The translations under genes were made by a program, and so were the position numbers. DNA of 64,000 bases from Botryosphaeria dothidea (Eukaryota > Ascomycota > Dothideomycetes > Botryosphaeriales > Botryosphaeriaceae), in NCBI GenBank assembly GCA_011503125.2, contig WWBZ02000073.1, positions 1,674,001 to 1,738,000 on the forward strand, written 5' to 3'. Every line of letters starts with the position of its first letter. The first letter of the stretch is position 1. The notes beneath the pieces were generated by a model. The model made no database searches and had not been told where the DNA came from. It saw only the letters and a list, made by a program, of their open reading frames with translations. Below, one piece after another: positions 1 to 11,128 of the stretch.

Positions 1-422
1 ACAGCGCGGCATTTGGGCACATGGTAGCGCTAAGTAGATAACGACGCCTGTTGGGGGGGGGGGGGGAAGAGGCGCGCCTGAGGCCCGAACTTGCGGGAGC
101 ACCGATGCGGCGCGGGCGCAGGAACCGAGCGCTGGTAGGATGCACCATACGGTAAGGGCGGGTGGCACGGCGTGCGTGGACTCGTTATTTTGCACACCGC
201 GGGCAAGCCGCCCCGGCAGGGTTCTTCTGGTAGGGGAATCTCTGCGTCCAGCCTTATAAGCAGCTTACCCGGGACTCCAAGGTGTCTCTTCTGTGCCTCT
301 CGTTATCTGTGAAAGGTGTCGCCCCGCATACCTCCCCCGGTCCCACCCTCGCGGCCAGCCGATCGAATCCCAGAGCCAATTGGCTTTTTGGTGTTGAGCT
401 GCTGTGCTGTCCATCTGTCGTC
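1..422 (+). promoter_or_regulatory. Upstream region of the alkaline phosphatase gene
   Basis: No gene is visible here. A run of 14 G lies at 53-66. A TATA-like TTATAAG lies at 254-260, about 165 nt before the phosphatase start codon. Short ORFs in this stretch have no recognisable content. Confidence 0.45.
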
Positions 423-2823
423 ATGGTGCTCATCCGCACCTCCGCCATTGCGGCCGCTGTTGCGACATTGTTTGGTGCCCGTTTCTCTGAGGCTCAAACT
501 TTCCAGCGCCTCGGCGCTTGTCCGACGTTTGGTATGTTTTGCATGATCCGGGGGTACCCCAACCTGGTTGTTGGGAGTCGCCGGTCCCACGTGTTCACCT
601 TGACTGAGCCCATGCTGATCGTGATCACCAGGTTGCATCTTCCCGCCTGACCAGTACGCTAACCCGCTGTCAACTGCCCGTCTTGTCAATCGTGCCAGAC
701 TGGGGCCAATGCTGACTTGCTGATCGCAGAGCCGACTTCCTTGCCGGACAGTACTTCGACATCCGCCTTGAGGTGCATGCTCCCCAGAATGGCTCCCAAG
801 CCATTGGTAGGGCTGCCGATGAGAAGTTCTCCTTCACCGTTGCCAAGGTCGGAGAGGACGGCGCTAGGTCACAGGCTGTGAATGCTGCTGAGTACTTTGA
901 CATTGAGGAGCCGGCGCTTGAGAAGTGGGACTTCTCCTGGTATGAGGGTCAGTGGTATTCTAAGTCACATGATCAAAAGACATTCTGCTAAGCTTAGTAG
1001 ACCTTTTCGCCAGAGATTCCGAAAAGCCCTCTATCGTCGATGTCACTTCGAAGGCCTACCGCAAGGTAGCTCTCTACGAGCCGGGTGAGTACATCGCTAC
1101 CCTGACGTACAACAACGGCACCCAGACGAAGGCGACATGGCTCGTCCGCGACATCTCGGAAGTCCGCCGCACCAAGAACGTCATCCTGTTCATTGGTGAT
1201 GGAATGACCACCAACATGATCACTGTGAGTTGGATGCCTTCAAAATCCACGGAAAACCCGTGCTAACAGTGTTCAGGCCGCTCGCCTCATTGCTCACAAG
1301 CAAATCAACGGCAAGTACCAGACGAAGATGCAGCTGGACCAGTTCCCCGTTTTGGGTCACCAGATGACGCACTCTCTGGATACCTTCATCACCGACTCTG
1401 CCAATTCGGCCAGCGCTCTCAACACCGGCCACAAGAGTTCCTCTGGTGCCCTCGGCGTGTACGCTGATTCGAGCGAGTCCCCTTTCGATGATCCCAAGGT
1501 CGAGACCATTGCCGAAATCTTCCAGCGTATTTGGGGCGGTCACATTGGTATCGTCAGCACCGCCTTCATTGCGGATGCCACTCCTGCTGCCATCAACGCG
1601 CACACCCGTAACCGTGGTACCTACGGCCAAATTGTCGACATGATGTTGAACGGCAACACCAACTACACCTGGTCCGAATGGGTTAGCCCGGATGTCATCT
1701 TCGGCGGTGGCGCAGAGCAGTTCTACAACTCGACTCGCGGTGGCCGTACCTACAAGGATAAGGATTACTACGTCGAGTTTTCCAACGCTGGCTACAATGT
1801 CGTTCTTGACAAGGACAGCCTCGAGGACACTGCCAATGACACCAAGACCCTTGGCATCTTCTCCACTTCCAACATGGCTAAGTGGCTTGACAGAAATGTA
1901 AGTCTTAGCTTATGAGCTCCTGGTTTTCTTCTGACAATAAGCAGGTCTACACTGCCAACCTGAATCAATCTCTGAGCCCCACTGGCGACAAATCGGCTGC
2001 TCTCAACCAGCCCGGCCTCAAGGAGATGACTCTCAAGGCCATCGACATTCTTACGGCTCGTTCGTCTGAAGACGACAAGGGATTCTTCCTCATGTCCGAG
2101 GCTGCTTCGATTGACAAGATGATGCACGTCCTTGACTACGACCGTGCGCTTGGTGAGCTCCTTGAGCTCGACGACACGGTCAAGGCTACCGTCAACAAGC
2201 TCAAGGCGCTGGACCAGCTGAAGGACACGCTCGTCCTCGTGACTGCTGACCACGGCCATGGCTTCGACGTCATGGGCAGCGTCGACACCAAGTACCTGCA
2301 CGCGCAGAGTGACGACCGCAAGAAGCGCGACGCCATTGGCACCTATGAGCAGTCGGGCGAGTCGCAGTACGTGCTGACGGGCAACCTGTCGTACACCGAG
2401 GGCGTGCACTTCCCGCACAACTGGGACCCGCGCTATACGCTCTTCTCCGGCGTTTCGGCCAACCCCGACCGCAGAGAGAACTACCAGGTGCACAAGAATG
2501 GCCCTCGTGAGCCTGCGGTGGAGCTGGAGGAAGACTCGGAGGACTACACGACGAACCCGGAGGATGGTGTTGGCGGCATCGACCTTCCTGGTAACTTGCC
2601 CGTTGAAAACGATCAGGGTGTTCACTCCTTGACCGACGTGCCGGTTTTCGCCATGGGCCCCTGCCAGGAGCTGTTTGGTGGCGTGTACAGCAGCATCGAT
2701 GTCTTCTTCGGCATGGCAGAGTGCCTGGGGTTGAGCCGTACCAGCCCAGAGGCCGAGGATGGTGAGAACGACGATGACGAAGACAGCGTCATTAGCGTTT
2801 CCGTGGGGGAGAATGACGACTGA
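423..2823 (+). CDS. Secreted alkaline phosphatase, six exons
   Basis: Phosphomonoesterase of the alkaline phosphatase family (PF00245) that releases inorganic phosphate from organic esters outside the cell or in the secretory path. I read exons 423-531, 632-653, 730-947, 998-1224, 1277-1897 and 1945-2823, which total 2,076 nt and 691 aa. A signal peptide (hydrophobic to about residue 24) is followed by a conserved Cys-Ile-Phe-Pro-Pro-Asp-Gln stretch that is recovered only by including a 22-nt microexon. Metal-binding IGDGM is near residue 182. The nucleophile Ser is in the TDSANSAS motif near residue 233. TADHGH is near 499-504 and a later VHSLTDVPV His supplies another ligand. All introns are 47-100 nt with GT/AG ends. 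A Pho4-type site in intron 1 suggests phosphate control. Family assignment is firm; the microexon rests on family resemblance. Confidence 0.92.
586..593 (-). promoter_or_regulatory. Candidate Pho4/NUC-1-type site CACGTGGG in intron 1
   Basis: The plus strand reads CCCACGTG, so the minus strand reads CACGTGGG. This is the preferred form of the palindromic bHLH site used by yeast Pho4, and Neurospora NUC-1 uses a CACGTG core. It lies in the first intron of an alkaline phosphatase gene, a classical target of this regulator. Function is inferred. Confidence 0.35.
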
Positions 2824-3493
2824 AAAGGAGTAATGTTGATAATTTGTACGAAAATAATGCCAAGTTTCGAGTTGCCGCGGGTTTCGTTTCATGTGTTGCG
2901 CGATGTTCTAGAGCTTGTCCGGACTCCGGGCCGGGTCGGCAAACAGGTAATAGTCGTTGCCGGTGAAGGGCGGAAAACTGGCTCGGTCGCGCACTCACGA
3001 TCGGCCACGAATAAACGGGATCCACGCTGCGTTGCTTCGCCGGTGACAGTGCTGCCCGCGGAGGAAACGGAGAGCCGATATCCAGCTGAAAGAAGAGCGG
3101 ACGCATGAGGACAGGGTGGTTGCGGTCGAGGTCGGGCGGTGAGTGTTTGCGGCGGCGGGCGGACTGGAGCGAGTGAAGTCACCCGCCCGCCAAGACCCCA
3201 CCGAATGGATGCATTCTTCAGGCAGGTACAATCCTTTTGTGTGCACACACGACTCCCAAGACCCTAAGTCAACCACCCCGCCAGAGAGTCGCTCAACCTG
3301 CCTCTGCGCCCCCGCCCCCAATCCACCCCTTCCTTACGCTTTGCGCCCGCGGATACATGGCTGCCCGATAGCCCGCACGCCTACCGAACTTTTCTAGCCC
3401 GACCACCGCAGACCCCAACTCTACACCACAACACCCCTCGCTTGCCCGGAGCGCACGGCATCGCAGGCTTGCACCACCCTCGGCGGCGGCAGG
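2824..3493. other. Intergenic, phosphatase 3' side and LOS1 promoter
   Basis: Both neighbours are on the plus strand. I see no coding region, RNA gene or repeat. Pyrimidine-rich sequence precedes the downstream start codon at 3494. Confidence 0.5.
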
Positions 3494-6400
3494 ATGGAGG
3501 CTCAGGTACTGTCTGCTCCAAAATGCCCCGCCGTATAGCCCGCGCTGACTCGCAGCCGATCCCAGGTTGAAAATGCCATCCAGATCGCCTGGAACCCGGC
3601 GGCCGACCACGAGCTCAAGACCCAGGCCATAAACTTCCTGAACCAGCTCCGCGCCGAGCCTGCCCAGGCATGGTCCGTCTGCCTCTCGCTCTTCACCCGC
3701 GACCCGCGCCCCGACGAGGTCGTGCGCCACTTCGTCCTCGAAGTCGTCAACAATGCCGTCCAGACGCAGCAGCTCGACCCCCAGAGCCTCGTATACATCC
3801 GCGACAGCATCATGCAGTATATTCGCTCCATATACCAGAACCCCTCTTCTGATCAGGTCGATACTCCCCACATCCAGAACAAGTTGACCCAGACTATTAC
3901 CTACCTGTTCACCGCGCTGTATGCTCAAGGCTGGGAGTCGTTCTTTGAGGATTTCCGCGCTCTGGCCAGCGACGACAATCTGACAGCCACTATGCTGTAC
4001 CTGCGTGTGCTGAACTCGGTCCACGACGAGATTGCCGACGTGCTCATGTCGCGCTCGCCCGACGAGTCGAAGCGCAACGCTGAGCTCAAGGATCTCGTCC
4101 GTGCCCGTGATGCTCAGAGCATTTCTATCGCCTGGCAGGGCATTCTTAGCCGGTGGCGGCAGACGGATCTTGGCCTGATCGAGATGTGTCTGAAGACAGT
4201 TGCTCGCTGGGTGAGCTGGATCGACATCTCGCTGGTTGTCAACGAGGGCATGCTGCACAACTTGTTCGAGATTGCCGGCCAGCAGGGCGTCATGTCGTCT
4301 GAGACCCCCGAAGGCAGGATCCGCGATGCCGCCATCGATACTTTTACCGAAACGGTGGGCAAGAAGATGAAGGCGCCGGACAAGGTCCAACTCATTTCCT
4401 TCCTGAACCTGGCGAATGTCGTAGGCCAACTGATTGCCAGCCCCAGCCTTGCCGACCAGAGCGTGTCTACCTATGACAACGATCTGGCCGAGGCGGTTGC
4501 CAAGCTAGTCAACACCACTATGTTCGATATTGTCAAGGTTATCGATACTGACTCGGCCGATGACGCCACCAAGCAGCAGGCCAACGAGCTGCTTGGCGCC
4601 TTCGTTCCTTACCTACTCCGCTTCTTCTCAGATGAATATGACGAAATTTGCTCCACAGTGATTCCCTCGCTCACAGACTTGCTAACTCTCTTCCGCAAGG
4701 TTGTCAAAGCAAAGGGTGCGCTTCCGCCACAATATTCTTCCATGCTGTCCCCCATACTTGAAGCCATCATTGCCAAAATGAAGTACGATTCGACCGCTTC
4801 TTGGGGTGATGAGGATGAGCAGACGGATGAGGCTGAGTTTCAGGAGCTGCGCAAGAGATTACATGTCTTGCAGCAGCAGGTCGCTACCATCGATGAGAAC
4901 CTGTATATCGAAACTTTATCCAACAAGATTGCCCTCATCCTCAGCACGTACGATCAGCCGGATTCCGGTATGACCTGGCGGGACGTTGAGCTTGCCCTTC
5001 ACGAAATGTTCCTCTTTGGAGAGCTCGCTGTGAAGAACGGCGGCATGTACGCAAAGCGAGAGCCTTCATCCGTGGCTGCGGCACGACTCATTGAGATGAT
5101 GGCCAAGATGGTCGAGTCGAGTATGCTTTCTTCATACCATCCCCTTTCCTGGCTAACTGCTTCCAGATGTCGCCTCTTCCGATGAATTTCCTGTTATTCC
5201 TCTTCAGTACATGGAGATTTGCGTCCGCTACTCCGCTTTCTTCGAGCAGAACGCCTCGCTTATTCCCAAGGTCCTCGAAAATGTCGTCCGCCTGATCCAC
5301 AGCAACCACCGCAAGCTCAGGCTTCGTTCGTGGTACCTGTTTTACCGCTTCGTCAAGCCACTGCGCCAGCAGATCGGCCCCGTCTCGCAGACTGTCATCC
5401 AGGCCATCGGCGATCTTCTGGCCATCAAAGCCGAATTGCCTGATGACAATGACGATGACGACATGTCTTCTGAAGACAATGGACAATCTGCCGATGCAAC
5501 CTTCAACAGCCAGCTCTTCCTGTTTGAGGCGATTGGTTGCATGGCTTCGCCTTCTTCCGTCCCGGTAGAGAGCAAAATCATTTATTGCCGCGAGGTCCTG
5601 AACCCCCTCTTCGCCGATTTGGAGCAGAATCTTGGACCGGCTAAAAGTGGCGATGAACGAGCCATCATCCAGGTCCATCACCTTATCGAAGCCATTGGTA
5701 CTCTTGCGCGCGGATTTTCTGACTGGATGCCTGGAGCCTCTGGTGCACCGCCTGCGGATGAGGTCTCGGAAGAGTTCGCTCGGGCAGCGGAGGTGATTTT
5801 GGTGGCACTGGAATCTCTCACTGCCTCCATGACCATCCGGACCGGAGCACGCTTTGCCTTTTCTAGGTTGATCGGTGTGCTTGGCTCCCGAGTCTTGCAG
5901 CAGCTTCCCAGGTGGATTGATGGACTCCTCTCTCAGAGCTCAACAAAGGATGAGATGGCTACTTTCTTGCGACTACTTGATCAGGTGGTTTTCGGGTTCA
6001 AGACCGAAATCTTCAACATGCTCGACTCCCTTCTCGGCCCTCTATTACAGCGTGTCTTTGCGGGTCTCGCCGAACCAACCACTGGCACGGACGATGAGAT
6101 TCAGCTAGCTGAACTCCGCCGTGAATATCTTAACTTCCTACTCATCATCTTGAATAACGACCTCGGTGCCGTTTTCATCACCAGCAGTAAGTTACTCTTG
6201 ATCTCCCAAAATTTTAGGGGCCAGCACCCAGTTAACTGTACTCTCACGAACAGCCAACCAATCCACTTTTGATACGATCATCACCACTATCGAGCATTTC
6301 GCACGCGACCCTAGCGACTATCCCACCGCACGTCTCGCTGTTTCAGTTCTCACCCGCATGACTGCTGTCTGGGGCGGGCCTGACATTCCCCTCAACAGCG

Positions 6401-6723
6401 GCAATGCTTCTGCTCCGACGCTTCCCGGCTTCGACCATTTCGCCATGACTCGCTTTTCTCCACTCAGCTGGAGCGTCCCTGCCACGCAGGGATTCAACAC
6501 CAAGGACCCGCAGGCCAGGCAGGTGCTCGGTGAGCTTGGAGGCCTGCAGATCGAGATCCTAAAGAAGACGGGCGACGTATACCTTCAGAACCTCAGGCAG
6601 GAACTTTCAAACATGGGCATCGACCAGCAAGGCCTTGATGAGTATCTGGGCGCCTTGACTGCCAAAGGAGAGAAGGGATTCAAACAATTTTTCCAACAAT
6701 TTGTTGCTCGAGCTGCTTCATGA
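3494..6723 (+). CDS. LOS1: Exportin-T (tRNA nuclear export receptor), four exons
   Basis: Importin-beta-family karyopherin that carries mature tRNA from nucleus to cytoplasm with Ran-GTP. Exons are 3494-3505 (four codons, Met-Glu-Ala-Gln), 3566-5120, 5167-6186 and 6254-6723, giving 1,018 aa, close to the usual fungal length of about 1,030. The tiny first exon splices to [11 protein letters not shown], which matches the start of this family. The protein is a string of HEAT-like helical pairs with an exportin-1-like N-terminal region (about residues 90-240) and an acidic patch near residue 600 (the run of Asp after PDDN). Introns are 60, 46 and 67 nt. It is a housekeeping gene with no functional link to its neighbours. 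Alternative karyopherins are unlikely given the N-terminal pattern. Confidence 0.9.
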
Positions 6724-8524
6724 GGCCGTTTGTCATATGACAAACACTGGAGGCTTTCCGGACTTCGGCCACACGATGGGTAATAAGCAGCTGTTTTTAT
6801 TTTTCCTTGCATCACATACCCCAGGACAAAAAATACCAAAAGCTTTAAAGATTTATCATCATTACGGGTGTTTCAGCGGTGGATTTCCTTATATCCCCGA
6901 ATGTTCGATGGGAAGAGGCCTTTTCAGCGTCAGAATTCAGGAATGGGACTCATGATGGAGCTTTGGGGCAGGGAAGCGTCACCCCCTGTCTCCCAAACAC
7001 GGTGCAGACAGGTGCTTCTGGGTCTGTTCTGGTTCGTGGTTCGTCATATTTGCTGCATTGAAGGGAGCAATTTGGGGTATAGTTGGGCAGTTTTCTGACA
7101 CATGATGGTAAGCGATAAGGACGGACATGCAGAGATGAGCTCAGAGCGTTAAGAACGGGATGCCCAAACCAATCAGATAGATACAAATTCTTTTATTTGA
7201 TTCAAGGAGTCAAGACTAAAGCAAGGCGAAGAACGCGGCGATGTTGTGATCAGGTCTAGTTCGTATCTCATCGCTATAGGGCGTGTTCACTTCGGCCAAT
7301 GACATGGGTAAAGCTACTTTTTGGAGCCGCATGGGTTAAGCGAAAGATAAACTTTCTCACAATGGACTTCACGCAATGACAGGATACTTACCATAGCCTT
7401 GATCTGTCCTCTGGGCTCGTTTCTTCAGGTTTGAGAAATAGCAATCACATGCCGGAATGCTTGGATCAGCGGATCTTACCTTTGCAGTTCCATATCATGG
7501 GGAACAGCGCTACGTACACGATATGACGTCGTCTATCGTATATCAGAAGACTCCACGTTCCCGTCAAGAGCTAGACAGCGCCGGTGAAGGAAAGAGTTCT
7601 GACGGCGAAGCACAGCTGAGGATGGAGAAGAAGAGCCGGCAGGCGGAGGCGCAAGGGGGATCGGGCCGTGCGGCGAACCGACGGCCACAAGTTTTTGCAG
7701 GTCGGCCAGCGCTCTGCATCCCTGCGCAAATCACAACTGCCTTCCCTCGATGCCGAGATGCTGGAGTGGGAAAACTGCAAGGAAAAAGACGGCCAAGAGT
7801 CGGAGATGCTGCGGCGATATGGTGGAACCTCACCAGGCCTCTGGCACGTCTCACTGCATTGTCTCCCAGCGCGACAGCGGCCCAAGACGTCGATTGGCGG
7901 CAGCGGCCGGCGGACTTCGAGCGTGTTTAGCGCTGACGATGTGCCGCGACCCCTCTCCGCGACAGCTGAACCCTTTGGATGTGGCTTGGCAGGGAAACGA
8001 CGGCTCCGATAGCGGTCCGGGGACCTGAGGAGCGATGGCTGCAGCAACGGCGCTGTGCGGCGCGGCGCGGCTCCAGCTTTGGGGGCGGCGCGATGTCTCA
8101 CTTCCCGTCCATCGTTCCCGAAGCCAGCCTGGCGTGACGGTGGGTCGAGGGCCATGACGCTATCAATCCGCACAACCACAGAGCATTTCGATGCGCGACC
8201 ACACCTCGCGCCGCATCGCGCGCTGATTGGCGCATCTGCTTTTCGTGCGGACCGCGTCCGGCATGCCGTTTCTGACTGCCAGAAGTGGAATCCCGTCCAC
8301 CCATCCCGGGAGCCCTATGGCCAGAATCTCGAGGTCCCGTGCGATACAACCTGCCCCGGCGAGGAGCGCGATGCTGCTTATACTGTGGGTAGTGCGCCCA
8401 TAGCGTTGCGTTGGCGTGTGCTGCGGCCCTGCGACGGCGTGGCCCACCGTCCGCTATATACCCGTCATCAACCTCCCTGTCGTCCACAGCTGCTTCAAAA
8501 CCCCGACATCCCGTCCGAGGAGCA
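6724..8524. other. 1.8-kb intergenic region, promoter of the MFS gene
   Basis: Several overlapping ORFs of 80-200 codons occur on both strands at 7457-8571. They overlap one another, lack domains and look like GC-rich chance frames. A TATATA lies at 8455-8460, 65-70 nt before the MFS start codon. Nothing else is recognisable. Confidence 0.5.
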
Positions 8525-10291
8525 ATGGCCGAGCACGCCAGGGCAGATTCGACAGTGACCACAGACAGCATGCAGGCCGCAACATCCCGTGGAGAGAGTC
8601 CTGAACCGGAGAAGTGTCTGTCTCATTCCGATGATGGTTCCCCGGACGCAGCAGACTTCCCGACGAAGGTCGATTGGGTCGATGATCCTGAGAACCCGCA
8701 GAACTGGAAGTACGCGAAACGATGCTTCCATACCCTCGTTCCGAGTAAGTTCGTTCGTTTGGATAATCGATATGCCATACTGACAACCCACAGCCTTGAT
8801 TGCTTTCGTAACGTTAGTATGCCTTCGACGAGCTCATGGATAGCGGATGCTTACACGATGAAGAACCCTAGCCTCCTCCATCTACACCCCCGGCCGCTCC
8901 GAGGTCCAGGAGGAGTTTGGCGTCTCTTCGACCGTTGCCATTCTTCCCTTCTCTTTCTACACTCTCGGCCTCGCCTTTGGGCCCCTCATCGCATCGCCTT
9001 GCAGTGAGAACTTCGGTCGCAGGGCAGTCTACTTTACCTGCACGCCCATCTTCGGTCTGTTCACACTTGGCTCGGGTTTCTCGAATTCAATTACCAGCTT
9101 GACTGTGTGCCGTTTCTTCGCCGGATGCTTTGGTAGTCCGGCATTGAGTGTTGGCAATGCCACTCTGTCGGACGTGTGGGCACCGCATGAACGCGCCATT
9201 CCGATGGCTATCATTGTCTGCGCTCCTTTCTTGGGACCTAGCCTCGGGTAAGCACACGCGACTGAGATGCCCGACACCGTACTTACATATATTGTAGTCC
9301 ACTGATCGGAGGCTTCGTCGCTGAGGGCAAGGGCTGGCGGTGGACGCAATGGGTGATCCTCTTCTTCACCGTCGCCTTCCTCAGCCCCGCCTTCTTCATG
9401 TCCGAAACCTACCGCAAGCAAATCCTCAAGCGCCGCGCCAAACGCCAACAGCGTGCCGAAGGCATCGAACTGCGCCGCACCGAAACCACCGCCTCGCACG
9501 CCTCGCGCGCCGCCCAGGGAACGAAGAAGCTCCTCGTGAACACCATCGGCCGGCCCGTCCACATGCTCCTGACGGAGCCCATCATCGGCCTCTTCTCGCT
9601 CTACGTCGCCTTCATCTTCGCCATGCAGTACGCCTTCTTCGCCGCCTTCCCCTGGGTCTTCAAGACCACCTACGGCTTCTCCCTCAGCGAGCAGGGGCTC
9701 ACCTTCCTCGGCCTGGGGGTCGGCTGCGTCCTCGGCTTCGCCACCATCTGCGCCAGCAACACCCTCATCGACGCGCCGCGCGCCGCGCGCTGGCTCGCCC
9801 AGCAAAAGTCCACCACGACCGCCTCCCCGTCAACCCTCGAGTCGAGCCCGCCGCCGCCGCCCGCGCGCCCGTCCTCCCCGCCCCCGGAGTTCACCCTCTC
9901 CATCGCCTACGCGGGCTCGCTGCTGCTGCCGGCCTCGCTCTTCGCGTTCGCCTGGACCGCGGCGCCGGCCGTGCACTGGCTCGTGCCCGTCGTCGCCGAG
10001 GCGCTCTTCGGCGCGGCGAACCTGCTCGTCTTCATGGCCTGCACGCTCTACCTCGTCAACACATACGGCGCCGCGTACGGCGCCAGCGCCATGGCCGCCT
10101 GCTCGCTGCTGCGCTACGTCCTGGGCGCCGTGTTCCCGCTGTTCATCCTGCAGATGTACGAGGCGCTGGGCGTCGGCTGGGCGACCAGCCTGCTGGGGTT
10201 CGTGACCGTGGCCATGGCGGGGATCCCGTGGGGGTTTGTGAGGTGGGGGGCGAGGCTGAGGGGGAAGAGCGGGTATCCTTGCGAGGTGTAG
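8525..10291 (+). CDS. MFS transporter, DHA1-like (drug or polyamine H+ antiporter type)
   Basis: Twelve-helix major facilitator of the plasma membrane; by family it probably exports drugs, polyamines or metabolites with proton exchange. Exons are 8525-8744, 8794-8812 (19 nt), 8864-9247 and 9298-10291, total 1,617 nt and 538 aa. The acidic N-terminus ends in a VDWDDPENPQNW-like motif (here VDWVDDPENPQNW) typical of this fungal group. Helix 1 spans the first two introns. Later come a GRRA loop after helix 2, a CRFFAGCFGSPALSVG stretch, and a PEF motif standing in for the PEERL-type sequence after helix 8. The loop between helices 8 and 9 is unusually long and Pro/Ser-rich. Substrate cannot be read from sequence. 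No other secondary-metabolite gene is adjacent. Confidence 0.88.
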
Positions 10292-11128
10292 GGGTGAGAG
10301 AGAGAGAGAAAGAAAGGAAAGAAGTTTGAGGTTGTAGGACGTCATCTTATGGTAATGGCTCTGGCGATAATGAGTTTAGCCGGGATGTGGGTCGGGGTGG
10401 CTTGGTGGGTGGGTCTGGGGTAGTGGTGACTTGAAAGGCAGGTGCCCAGACCTGGACTGCTTGGAACGAGCAAGGATGTGACTTGACGCAAGAAGAAGAC
10501 GCAAAAAAAAAAAAAAAAGAGATGGATCAGAAGTAGAAAGGAAGCTGAGCTGAGCTGTAGATTCTTAGTCTTATACCCCTGTATTTAGTCCTCATCGTTA
10601 CTGCAATATCAATGACAAAAACACATGGAAAACATGACCGCCCGACAGTGCAGAAGAGGTCAAGAGAGGGATGAAGTTGAGAAAAAGTTTTTGAGAAGCT
10701 CGTTAGCCTCGGTCACGACGAGCGGCAAATAATTGCGGGCTTGCTCGAGGGGGGCTTTCATCCCCGCAATTCTGATTTGTCCGTGCTGATATACTTACCC
10801 CACATTCGGTATGGGGCGTCAAACCACAGGGTGTAGGAACCCTTGCTCGAATTTCCCATAGCGATTGGTGGCTGCAGTTACTGGGAAATGATATTCGATC
10901 ATGTCGGTTCCGACCGGTTGGGTCGTTTTGGTGCCAGGGCTACAGACTAAGAGAAACAACAAGAGCATCTGTGGAGAGAGTCTGTATTAAAAAAGGGAGT
11001 ATGTATGTACAACTCTCAAGCATCCAGGAATATCACTCACCCATGTTGGGAAACGATTGAGGCATTGAGGAAATCCTCGCTCCGCATGAAAGTGAAGAAA
11101 AGGGTAATGAACCAAGAGCTCCTCCCTT
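10292..11128. other. Intergenic region between convergent MFS and PAN genes
   Basis: 3' regions of two genes that face each other. A 16-A run lies at 10503-10518. No ORF or RNA gene that I can support. Confidence 0.5.

Noticed and set aside
53..66. Poly-G runs here and at 32854-32869 as regulatory quadruplexes
   Set aside because: Plain homopolymers in intergenic DNA; length may be a sequencing or assembly effect.
732..732. Acceptor at 730-731 starting the next phosphatase exon at 732, without the microexon
   Set aside because: It keeps frame but drops a conserved stretch that bases 632-653 supply; kept only as an alternative splice form.
1792..2892. 366-codon minus-strand ORF opposite the alkaline phosphatase
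   Set aside because: It mirrors the last exons of a clear gene; its Val/Arg/Leu-rich product has no domain and it arises from codon bias on the sense strand.
3293..4429. 378-codon minus-strand ORF over LOS1
   Set aside because: Antisense shadow of exon 2 of the exportin gene.
7457..8571. Cluster of ORFs of 80-200 codons upstream of the MFS gene
   Set aside because: They overlap on both strands, share no domain and have no splice logic linking them.
9340..10329. 329-codon Arg/Pro/His-rich ORF over the MFS gene
   Set aside because: Out-of-frame reading of the last MFS exon; the MFS frame has membrane helices and motifs.
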